A stretch of 64,000 nucleotides of DNA. Origin: Siphonodentalium dalli. Lineage: Eukaryota; Mollusca; Scaphopoda; Gadilida; Siphonodentaliidae. The notes under the pieces were generated by a model. It saw nothing but the letters and a program-made list of their open reading frames with translations, was not told the origin of the DNA and did not search any database. Position 1 is the stretch's first letter. The number at the start of each line of letters is the position of its first letter. The translations under genes and the position numbers were made by a program. The stretch spans positions 160,197,043-160,261,042 of the forward strand of contig CP136069.1 of assembly GCA_032622095.1 (NCBI GenBank), written 5' to 3'. Positions 1 through 11,600 of this stretch are shown in pieces.

Positions 1-2156
1 CATGTATGTAGGTGATTAGCCAAAGAATTGCGGGTGAATATTTTGCCGAAGAATATTCACGACAATTAAGGGGCATAACTCCTTGTCACCCAAGGGAAAT
101 AACTCCAAATAAGGATTTTTTTGCAATAATCCAATTGAAAAATGGCCCACAACCTGCTATATTCAATATTGGTTTTCTGAGACAGTATTCCAACGATGAT
201 GATCTGATAAATCTTTCTACTGTCTTTCTCATTTTTAAAACTTGTAAGAGTAAATTAGGGTCTAGTTCTGGTATAGCTGGACCATATGTGAGGAGCTACA
301 CAATGCAGGAGACGATTTAGACTTTAGTTGCGACAGTTTACTACGAAAATAGCTAGGTTTTTTAATTGAGGAAAATGGCAATTTTGACTGTCAAAAAAAC
401 AAAACAAAAATTGTGATATATAATTAAATCTCTAACTACAAGCTTATCATCATTGTGCTATAAATAAAATAACAAAAAAGACACATATGCATGTGGTCTA
501 AACTGTCACGGAGGCACGCTGGGGCCTGTGGGAGTTTATAATCACGCCGTTTGTTTTAATTAATTACGTTTTAACCTTGAAAAATAGGTGATTCATTCAG
601 CAAAAACGGCAATTTTGACTATTAAAAAAACTAATAAAACAATCTCAAGTACACATAATCTTTATTGTAATGTCAGGTTGTCATAATATCATGTTTAAAT
701 TAGTTAATGCATTGTAAAATGCAGATCTTTCATATAAATAATTGTCTAAAAATATTTTTCTGAAATTGTCGGCCATTTTGGATTTCCGACTGCGGATCTT
801 ACATTTTGTTTACAAACTTATTTCATTATTTTAATTTTCAAACGTCTTAAAAAGGATTAAAAATCTGATATATACTGCAGAATTTAATTAGAAACAATTA
901 AAACAATAATTTTATGAAACTTGAAAAACTTTTTTATTATTGTCATACAGTTGTGATCAAAATAATTACGGTTACAATTGGCAATTTACCAACCGGACAT
1001 TTAATCAAAGAGTTAAAAAAGTTAGAATTAATTGGTGAGGGAAATGAGTAGTATCATTACATAAGGTATTAACATCTAACTGGATCCAGAAATTGTCAAC
1101 TTAATCCAAGATGGCTTCCAAGATGGCAACCAAATTATATAGTATATAGTCATGTACGTAGAAGGTGAATGCAGTAGACTAAGTTGCTTCTTCCAAATAA
1201 ATAATCGCCATGTTATGATACATTCCTATTAGTTGCCTTACCACAATGACTCAAAACGCGAGTTCATATGACAATTATTTTCCAAATAAGAATCGTGAAA
1301 ATTTGCCAAATATTATAATTTTTTATATGTCAATATACCAGCGCTAAAATGATGCATATGATCTCTACACTTTCTTGCATATCAATAAAGATTGAGTATA
1401 TCTACTCGTATACCAAAAGGTCTAGCGACGGACTCAATCAGATTACTGCATATAAGCTAACAGTGACTGGCTTTTGAAGCCTGAAATTGAAAATGTAAAC
1501 CAGGTGATTGCCTGGGGTCTTGTTCAGATATTATAGCTATACTTTAATCTTGTCCATTTCACCATGGTACATGTATACCTCCAGTATAGGCTTGGATGAA
1601 CTCAGAAGTTTTCTGACATAATATCCATAAAAGTCTTTGTAAAATGAATCATTGTATGGGTACTCTTGGTGATTTGAATGGAAAATCGACACAAAATTAT
1701 CAGACACCTGCTTCTACCATTCTGTGTAGGAAGAAAACATATGTGTAGGAAGAAATGTTGATGATTGCTTCGTGCTTAAACTGCTTGTCACCAGTTCATA
1801 CTAATTCCGGTACATTTCCACGTGTTTATTAATATGATAGGATCGTGACAAATTTTGAACTAGAACTCAAGCAATATATTTACTTGTATTACAGCAATAT
1901 TAGCATATTTTTGTATTACTACATGTACATGTATGTATAGAATTAGTTTGTCTCATATACAAGTAGCGCTAATGTGTATCTGGACCATCGCACTCATTAG
2001 GTGGGGTGAATATAAAATGATTCCCGGAAATGATCACATAGGCCTGCACAGTTGATGTAGAATCCGGTCCATGATGAAACATATACTTATTGTTGTTGTA
2101 TTGTCATGGAATAAATACTGTTTAAACTAAGGTCTATCTGATCAAACTAGATTGCT
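1..2156. other. No gene seen; left-edge dispersed repeat possible
   Basis: The first 320 bases contain ggggcataactcc and aagggaaataactcc motifs, which resemble interspersed repeats common in molluscs. The open frame over them (12-320) is not convincing. The rest is AT-rich. Confidence 0.4.
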
Positions 2157-2443
2157 TATCACCTGAACATGTATGGAGCTCTTAATACAATAGCCTCCCG
2201 ATGACCGTTTAGATTTCTGCTGAAGTTGATCTATATATGCCACTAGATTATCATGATGCGTGAATGCAGCATGATATATACAATTTATGGGATATAGCCA
2301 GACTGATTTGATAATTAGAACAGTTTTAGGCAACTATGAAGCCTGCACAGTTGATATATAGATCAACTTCAGCAGAAATCTAAATGGTCATGGGGAGGTT
2401 ATCGTATGAAGAGCTCCAAACATGTTCAGGTGATAAGCTGTAG
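2157..2443. mobile_element. Palindromic MITE-like element, arms of about 83 bp
   Basis: atcacctgaacatgtatgga at the left pairs with tccaaacatgttcaggtgat at the right. The arms continue through cttcagcagaaatct / agatttctgctgaag. The loop is about 115 bp. Confidence 0.8.
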
Positions 2444-4088
2444 ATGGATCGGCCTATATAATATGATATCAAAGATGGCATTATTATTATAGTGAACCAT
2501 GGTCACCTCCATAGGTATGCGTGCTAATTCAACTTCCTTCATTTATGCATTCCTTCATGACATTAGAAGACCCATCACTACCAATGGATTCTTCAATCCT
2601 TTCCCATCATGTGGATGTACAGATCGTCAAAACGCAATATAATAAGTATCGCCAGTCTATGTTTGACTCGTATCTATTGCATTTACCATTCATATTGTTT
2701 CGTCATCTAAACTGCAGGGTTGGATATGCAGAGCAGTTGCGCAGTCCCTGTTGATTTCGATAAACTTCAAAATAATCATTATTCAAGTGGGACTGGCAGC
2801 AAGATCAAAACCATTGCCAAGAACCACTTTCCTGTTGAACTGATGTACAAATGGAATGCATTGTCCCACTAAACTCTTCATATGACTAAATAATAGAAAT
2901 CAATATGGGATATCATTTTGCTGTATACTGTCAATGGTCCAGCCTACTCTGTTCATACCAAGACACCTTTCGTATGTTGGGCGAATCACTGTGTGTGGCT
3001 ACCATAGTACGATTGAAACCTGCTAAGTTCAGCTAAATGGGGTTCAAATGGTGTTAGTTCGAGGTTACAGTGCAAATAACAGTGAGACAAGCAGGCCAAA
3101 TGACAGCCATATAATTAATTCTACTATTGTTTGTGTTTTATAAACAAGGATGTGTTGTTTCTTGCTTGCCAAATAACATGGTATAGCTGAGTACAATCCC
3201 CACTTCATAGCTTTCACAACAGTTGTGTATTGCTACCTTATTATAATACACTAATGAGATGTCATGAAAAGAACTAACACCATCATAAATTACGATTTTG
3301 ATATGGTAACCACCAATATTTCTCTATAAGTACTCCGGCTTAGAGTAGAGTAACACTTGTCCCTCAAGCAAAGATGGAGGTCTACACATACTTTCTAATT
3401 TCACATTGAGAGTTGGATTTTTTCTTTAACTCCCTCCTCACTTAATATCAGGAAATTTGAAGACATGACATGTATGAATTATAGGACATCTGTTAGTTTG
3501 TATAAGAAATTAAAGCTATCTGCATTTACTTAAAGGTAGCCGATTAACCTAATTCCCATGATGGAATGCCAGGGTGACATTTGGTGGTGTAATGAACACT
3601 GATTTTAGTATTTTGACTGCCGTTTTTGTAGCCATCTTGGATGAAATAGAACAGTTCTGTTGAAGTGTGATAATAATTCAGTATGTGGCTGTATGTGGCA
3701 CGAATATTTCCACTCATTTCTTTAAATCTATTGCTAGAATATCAAAATAATTTTTGACATAATGCTATAAATCGGTTGTCTAAAGTGGACTTTTGACAAA
3801 TCGAACATGTTTTGTACAATACAATTGTGCACTACATTGCTAAAGCAATAAATAAACACTGAATTGTCAAAATTTTGCATTTGCTGCCAAACGGAAGGTC
3901 ATTTACATGAGATTCTTGAAAATCGCAAAATTGTTGATTTTCTGGTGCCATTATGGCAGCCATCTTTGACTGGAATAACATTTTCCGATGAATGTGGTAG
4001 TGTACTTTGAGAACTACTATTGATGACTTGCCCTTACTGAAAATAATATATAACAACTAGAATGAAACTGAAATTGCACAGCAATTTC
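2444..4088. other. No gene seen
   Basis: AT-rich, no recognisable exon or repeat. The open frame at 2521-2754 lacks support. Confidence 0.45.
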
Positions 4089-5457
4089 GATACTTCCATG
4101 TTCGCCAATGATGGAAATTGTGTCACGTGATAAAGCGTCAGTTGTCAGGAGACACATATCAGTATGGTGATACTATAGCTCATAGTAATACTAGGCAACC
4201 ACAGATTCTATCCACCAAATTCCATCAAAATCTGCACCGAAAACAATTTGAGATACATACCAACATGCCATTTCTCTAAATCTGTAACCCATATACATCA
4301 GTATACAGCGCAGAATCTGATGCACATAATGCAAAAAGTCCAAACTCAATATCTCAAGTTCTGGATTTCGTATAAAGAGCGTTATTTTATTCTTCGGCCA
4401 GTATCCAACTTTTGAACCGGAAGTCCGAACCCGATATCTACAGCCGTTTCGGAGGAGATATGCTAACAACAATAAATCACATAAAGAGCGTTGTTTTCAA
4501 AGGTCAAGGTCAGACGAAATTCCCTATTAGTGCATCACTGCATATGCATGTACAAAATTTCTAATCAATTGGCCAAACCGTTTCGACAACAAAAGAAATC
4601 AAACATCGATTTTGCATTTTTGCAAGTCATTCTAGGGGCGCGAAAACCCCCAAAAAATCAAGAAAATCAGGTTTTCAAACAGCCATAACTCATGAAGTTT
4701 AAGTCTGATTTAAAAACTTTGAGTGGAATAGTGATCAGCGGTCACTAAAAATTATATCCACCAAATTTCATCAAAACCTGCGCCAAAATAATTTTGAGAT
4801 ACATACCCACACACCCAATCTCCCAAACCGGAATTGAAATCCGTAAACTTTATATATCAATAAAGAGCGCAGAGGTTGATGCACTTAATGCAAAAAGTCC
4901 CAACTCAACATCGCAAGCCCTTCTGGATTTTGTATAAAGAGCGTTGTTTTATAATTCGATCAGTGGCGAACTTTTAAACCGGAAGTTTGACCCCTATCAT
5001 TTTTCAGTATTTTATAACACATGCGCAAATAATGAACAAAGTCCGAACCCGATGTCTCAAGCCGTTTCGGAGGAGATACGCTAACAACAATAAAACAGAT
5101 AAAGAGCGTTATTTCCAAATGTCAAGGTCAGATGAAATTCCCTATTTGTGCATCGACTGCGTATACTCAATGACTATGCAGGTACCAAATTTCAAATCAA
5201 TCGGCCAAGCCGTTTCGACGAAAAAACCCAAAAAATCAAGAAAATGGCGATAACTGCAAAGGTCAAGGTCGGACAAAATTCTCAATAGGCTACTTTCAAA
5301 TAACTTCCAAAGTTATATACTGAAGCCGAAAACAGCATGTGAATCGGTCCAGCCGTTCCGGAGATATAAGCACATTATGGAATAATAATAAGAATAAGAA
5401 TAATAACAAAAGCCGGAAGAATTACAATATACTTCCATGTTAAAACATGGAAGTATA
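4089..5457. repeat. Two-unit dispersed repeat, offset about 550 bp
   Basis: Phrases in the first unit (ccaccaaattccatcaaaat, ggaggagatatgctaacaac, aaggtcaaggtcagacgaaa) recur in diverged form about 550-570 bases later. The right end has acttccatgttaaaacatgg as a short palindrome, and acttccatgtt also occurs at the left end. Phrases like aatcggccaagccgtttcg are typical of invertebrate interspersed repeats. Confidence 0.7.
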
Positions 5458-5802
5458 ATTCAGAAATATGCACAGAATTTGTCAGTTCTTAGGACAACCC
5501 TATATCTGAAATGAACTGACGACATCATCTTTGTGACATCATAATTCCTTGCATTCGCAGACCCATGAAATATAATGGACACTTCTATAGGCGTAAATCC
5601 GTTAGGATATTATTCGGCTTTTCAAAGAAACTGGGTTTCAGGATGAAACTATTATTTTACATCATCAATATCTCATTGTTAGCTATCAATATATGCTTGT
5701 TTTCTGTCATATCATTGTTTCATCAGTAATTTATACCATGGGAATTTCCTATTATACATCCCATCAACACCAATATACAGATTGCAAATTCCACATTATG
5801 CC

Positions 5803-6305
5803 TTAAAGGCACGTGCAGCCTTAATTGTCGAAAATATTCATATTTGTTCCAAACACCGTAAACAGAAAAACATTAAAACGCATACAGTTCCGTTCATATA
5901 TACCATGACCATCGCGTAAACAGCATGTTATCATAAAGATTTACTATATTTTACCTAAGCAAGAGCCTGATTGTGTTACAGAAGACAACACAATGCTGCT
6001 GGCTAATCACACACAAATGGCATAAACGCTCTTTTATTCGTTCCATATCAGGAATTCACCCACAAAGAACGCTCTTTATGTTTACCATCATAATATAAAC
6101 AAACACCAGAAAAGTAACTTTTTATGCTGTTGTTTACATAACAATGGTCAAACATATGACCATAACATACTGTTTATGCGATATTTCTTATTTGTATACG
6201 GACAAAGTCTATCTACATTTTGATGTTCTTTCTGTTTGTGGCGGTTTTTGACGGGTGGATATATTTTCACAGGATACCCACCGCCAAGGCCGCACGTGCC
6301 TTTAA
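5803..6305. mobile_element. TTAA-flanked element with AGGCACGTGC ends
   Basis: TTAAAGGCACGTGCAGCC at the left and GGCCGCACGTGCCTTTAA at the right, 503 bp apart. No coding. The TTAA-AGG...CCT-TTAA layout matches the elements at 13041 and 52495. Confidence 0.75.
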
Positions 6306-6678
6306 CTGGGTCCATATTAGGGAAAATAAGATAGTTCAAGTATTTATCAACCTATTTCCATACCGGGAAAAATTCAAAAGCGAATATTATAATAGAAAGC
6401 TTCTAATAAGCAGTGTTCACGATAATTTTGATTCCATTAACTCTTTGGTGGGGTAGAATGACATTTATGGCACACTTATGGCAGGTGTAACGATATTTAT
6501 GTCATTTTTATGATAGCATCATATTTTCATGCACATAACATTACGAAATCAGACCACTGAATGAAAAACATCAGTAAACATGTGACATATTTTTACAGAT
6601 ATATTCACCCATGGCGCCATGATGTATATGGGTTAATTCATGCATTATATTGACACATATTTACATAACCCGTCTGTG

Positions 6679-7455
6679 TTAAGCCCCGGTTCCATATTCC
6701 CGATTTTCTGTCCCGAATTAGTATATTCGGCACCAATTCGGGACCAGACCAAATCGGCAGCATTCGAGATAATTCTGGACGAGTTTTATTCCAAAAGCCG
6801 CCGAACTGATGACAAAATTTAATCGTCCCGAACATTGCCGAGTATTCCAGAATGCTTCCAAATTTCTTCCCGCATGATAAAGAATTATCCCGAACTGATA
6901 CCGAAATTTCGTGCGAGTGTCTGTCGAATTGCCCAGATTACTACCGACTTACACCGAGTTGTTGCCGAATACCCCGAATCAATGCCGAACTGGTACCGAA
7001 TTGATGCCGAATAAATACCGAATTGGTATTCAATTGCTGCCGAACGTCCCGAATCGATGCCAAATTTTGTAGATACACCGGATCTTAGTATAAAATCAGC
7101 CACACATGGCGAATTCGGGAATAACTTACCGAATACTGCTGACTACTCCAGAATATCCACCCGAATACTGCCGACTACTCCCGAATAGGTGCCGAATTTC
7201 TCCCGATGATTGACAAATCAGGAGCGATTCGGCTTGGTTCCCGATAGTTTTGAACATTTCAAAACTGTCGGGAGCGAGTCCAGAATCGTCCCGAATCGAC
7301 CCCGACAGCACCGATATCCCCGATGATGTTCTGGGGTATAAATTCACTGTCCCGACTCGTCCCGAACTTACTCCACGATTTTTGCAAAATGATGATTCGG
7401 GAGTCATTCGGGAACATTCGGGGTGGAAAATCGGGGATATGGAAGCGGGGCTTTA
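6679..7455. mobile_element. PIF/Harbinger-like element with TTA duplication
   Basis: Inverted ends AGCCCCGGTTCCATATTCCC and (inverted) AGCCCCGCTTCCATATCCCC have few mismatches. TTA flanks both sides (6679-6681, 7453-7455). The interior is packed with ccgaat/attcgg words on both strands. Open frames on both strands here are by-products of that repeat. Confidence 0.75.
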
Positions 7456-7692
7456 CACTATATCCTGTTCGTGATAGGTCAACTGCCAGTTCGGTCACCT
7501 GTTTCATACCGCAATAACACAGACCGTAACTTTCATCTGAAGCCAGTTATGTCGATCTCATTATTATTGATAATTGCTTGGAAATCTTATGTGGGCTGCT
7601 TAATGTGCTGTGTGGGCAGATTTTTTGAAAATTAATAAGAATACACTCAGCTTTTTAATGGGAATAAATCATCAAACGGCTATATAAATATA

Positions 7693-7850
7693 AGAAACGA
7701 ATGAAGTAGGTGTGTGTTATTGGGGGGATAAGGCTCTATGGTCATTGGGGCACTTTGTGTGAACCGCGAAGCAGTTCTCACCAAATGTGCCCCCAACAAC
7801 CGCAGCTCCATATCCCCTAATAACACACCCACTACATTCATTTCTTAATA
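7693..7850. mobile_element. Hairpin element of about 158 bp
   Basis: aagaaacgaatgaagtaggt at the left pairs with cactacattcatttctt at the right. The arms run about 65 bp with mismatches. It lies 670 bases past the RhoGEF stop, possibly beyond the transcript end. Confidence 0.75.
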
Positions 7851-7915
7851 AATATAATTTCCTCATCTCAGAAAAAAGGAAAGTAAGAAGGAAGAGTGTG
7901 AATATCATTGATGTG

Positions 7916-8519
7916 TTTATTATATCAACAAATTGGATTCAACAATTCAGTATTAACAATTCATAAATTATTGCTATTTACATAACAATTGATTAACATA
8001 TATACACAAATTCATAACATATATTAGCTATGTGGATTTTAACTCAAGATTAGCACAATGAAAGCACTATTAACATTACTAGTGCATTATGTCAAGAAAG
8101 ATACAGGTGAGTGAGTTATATTCACTATTATCCGGAAGGAAACATATATTTTCTCATCATGTTCTAGATTTCTAAATCAACGTTTTTAGATTTTTTAAAT
8201 AAATCTAATATGAAATGTCTTTTGCTACCATTTTGAGAATATTTATATGAAATTCTGAATTCTTTGAGAGTTATCAAAATTTCAAATGCACATATATGTT
8301 TCCTTTAAAATGTAATATTTGCCACACTAAGGCACTATTTGCACATGAAATCAGCCTTTGTATCCCTTTAAATTACTATTTTGCCATTACTCTTGAACGA
8401 AGCATTACATAAGAAGGCAATATCAGAACATAAGACATTAATAATCAATTTGCACTATATGAAATCACGATTGACGACACTCATTTTGCACTATATGAAA
8501 TCACGATTGACGATGCCGT
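7916..8519 (-). other. Probable 3' UTR of the C2-PDZ-DH-PH gene
   Basis: Just below the stop lie two near-identical copies of a roughly 35-bp unit (8450-8517, containing tgcactatatgaaatcacga). The nearest minus-strand AATAAA that I see is at 7916-7921, about 600 bases after the stop. The UTR end is inferred from this signal only. Confidence 0.4.
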
Positions 8520-8674
8520 CTAGTAGTGGTGGGAACTTCTTGCGGCATAGATTCTCTTCTTCAGCAGGGACTTCCACGCAGACTTGTCGTCAACAGTGAG
8601 GGTCTGGAAGATCTGTTTTGGCTTGGTAGTAGACATGGGGTCACTGGGGCTGATGTTAAGGACGATTTCTTTTT
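8520..8674 (-). CDS. Terminal exon: PH end and stop
   Basis: This 155-nt exon enters in phase 1 after a tttttacag acceptor. It encodes KEIVLNISPSDP, then KQIFQTLTVDDKSAWKSLLK and a short tail ending SSHHY, with TAG at 8520-8522. The conserved Trp of the last PH helix is in KSAWKSLL. The protein ends only about 15 residues after the PH helix. Confidence 0.93.
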
Positions 8675-11600
8675 CTGTAAAAAATAAGAACAAAAATGGT
8701 CAAACATCTGTGTGTGATATATTAAATAATTTACATCTACATTGAAATTAAAATTACTTTTGCGCGTGACAATTGTTTTTGAGATTATGATTTGTCATTT
8801 ATTGTATGAACATAATTAATATTTTTTCAGATGATTCATCAATATTAAAGATATTAGACTTGATGTCAAATACATATTATTTTCAACCACTGTTGTAATT
8901 ATTAGTAGTTACTAGATTGAATATAAACTGTGTTTCTTTTTTCAGTTGAGTCATCAATATTATAGAAATTATTAAGCTTGATGACATCAATAACATTAAC
9001 AGTAATAAGAAGTTACAACATAAAGAGTTACATAATGGAATTTATTCTTACCATGTTTTCTGTTTGCATCGATGCCGCAGATGTCATGGAGGTGGAGAGG
9101 TTCTTCGATGACTGTCATATAGCCGTCACTGTCAACCTCAACCTGCAGTAGGATATCGGTGAACAGCATCAGATGGATGGGTCTCCAGTGAGTGTTGAAC
9201 CATCTGAAGATGTCAGATGAGAAGACGAGGTGGCGATTCTCAAGACCAAGCTCAAATACCTGTAAACATAAAAAAGGAATGATTAGATGAATTTCAATAA
9301 ATTATTTCAGAATTACATCTTGAAACATTAACATGATAGTGAGAAAAAGGATGAATTTCTCTTTTGTTTTTCATGGTTAAATTAAAATTTCAGTGAATTA
9401 TTGTAGAAATTTTGACTTAAGAAGAATGTTTTAAATTTTTAATCTTTTCAAAAGAGAATTCCTCGAATTACTGACACTAGTGGTGCAAATAGTGAATAGT
9501 TAATTGAAGACAGCCTTACTCGAATATGATAAGAAAGTTTTCCACTTTGGTAGAAAATTCAAATGATAACAGCAAATTTCCAGACGAATAATATACCATT
9601 AAAACCTAAACTTTTAAAGAGAAAACATTAAGGGTTAAAACTTACATGAACATTTGGTGCGAAGATGAGTTTGTCTTGGATGGCCATGACTTCGGGATCA
9701 CAAGCAGACATGATCTGGAAGGACGAATAGGGCTGATGTCGCTGTCGGCTGCTGACACTGCTGCCAGAAGAGGATGCGGTTTGACCACTGGCGACACCAC
9801 TGTCCTTGCTCTCGGCTGACGTCAAGGATGTGATGCTGGGTACGCGGGTGATGCCATTCTGGGAAATGGTGACGAGGGTTTTCTGGATGCCTTGGACAAC
9901 ACTGGTGAGTCGTGGGTAGTCTTCGGAGGTCTGAAGAGTTACATCACTGATGTCGGTCAATAGGCTGAAGATCTCTTTCAAGTGCTAAAGATAGAAGTAA
10001 GATATATTTAGAAAAATGCAAACAATTATGGAGTAATTATTCTAATCGGAAAGTTTATTTAAATAAAAGTAATATTTGATTGAAAAAGGATGGTTTTAAA
10101 AGTCCTGAATTCATGTGAATTGTTGACATGAATAATTTATTTATATTTATATTAGGTCTTCAAATTTCTGATTTCAGTTCAGTTTTTTTAATTTATGTTG
10201 TTATGATAAACATAATCTTTTATTTAAAAGATTTTACGAATAATATCTGAATGATACATACCTCTATTGGATGACGAATGAAAGCAGAGACGGTTGGCTG
10301 ATCGTTCAGGAGAGGTGGGTTTGACAGAAAGCGCCTGAAATCTTTGCCGTGCTCGAGCTGGGTGAGAAGCTTGCTCGACTCAGGGAGACCATGGGCGTAG
10401 TCGCTGTAAGCCTGGCTTATCACATGCATCTAAAAATAGATATAATTATTTGTTAAACATGAGGCAAGATAAGTATTGAGAGTTCTTGAAGAAAAATATG
10501 AAACAAAATTTCCATGTATTTAAAGCAGAATTTCATGTTTTTAAATGTGTTTATTTTGCTACATCTTATATCTCTTCACGAATAAATGTAATGGTTTAAA
10601 ATGTACACAAATATTTAACTACGTTACAAGATGTAAATAACTTTGATCTGAAGCAGTCTGAAGTTTAAATTTGTTATGAAATATTTGTTGTAATTGCAAA
10701 AAGATTTACCTTTGATGAGTAGATAAGACCAATGGATGATGTCAGATGAGGAATGGAATCTGTGAAGGAAGAGTCACTGTCAGAGTCAGATGCAGTGACG
10801 TTGTCTTGTATCTGACGAACCAAATACTCGGAGATCATGACAAGCTGAAAGTAATAATAAACAGTGATTAGTTAAATTTGATTTTGAAGATTATCCAAAT
10901 TTTGAATATTTTATATAAAACAAGTGTTCTGTGTTCATGATTGAAAGGAACAGTTGTGGGGAAAAGCATGTTGATTACTGTCTAAAATATTTGAGGGATT
11001 AAATCTCATGCCATTTTACAATGCAGTCAGATTTAGAGCTATTCCCAGCATATCATAATCTCAAAGCAAAACACAATTAGGATATTTTTTATGCTTTATT
11101 GAACAAGACATATTCAGCAGAAGTATCATGTGATATGAAAAAGTTACTTTGAAAATATTGTGATTATATTATATGTTCAATTAAGTTGGACATGGAGTCA
11201 GTGAATAAGAAACGGGAGATTGGCAGTTTGCCGCGGAAACATGCTAATTATATCTACCTTTTCGATGTTCTGAAAGAGGATCTCATGTTCTTGCGGTGAG
11301 ATGATGAAGTGTCGGAGAGGACGGGAGTAACGCTCGATACCAGCATGCATCGTGTCGATGAAGTCAAGCTCCTGTTGCATGAGTTTCTGGATGGCTGACC
11401 TTCGACTCTGCATGGATGACCTCTGTAACACGAATGAATAATTATAAATGAGTGAAACTTAAAATAGAAAAAGCACTTGAGAAGTGCATTGAAATTTGCT
11501 ATAATAATTAATTTGAGTGAATCCAAATTTATTTTGATTTCAAAGGAACACCATGTAAAAGTGAATGAAAAGTTACATTTATAAAGAAAATTTTGTTTAT

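Noticed and set aside
12-320. 102-residue open frame at the left edge
   Set aside because: No domain or splice context, and it overlaps sequence resembling an interspersed repeat.
7126-7517. Several overlapping open frames on both strands
   Set aside because: They arise from the ccgaat/attcgg repeat interior of the Harbinger-like element, not from a gene.
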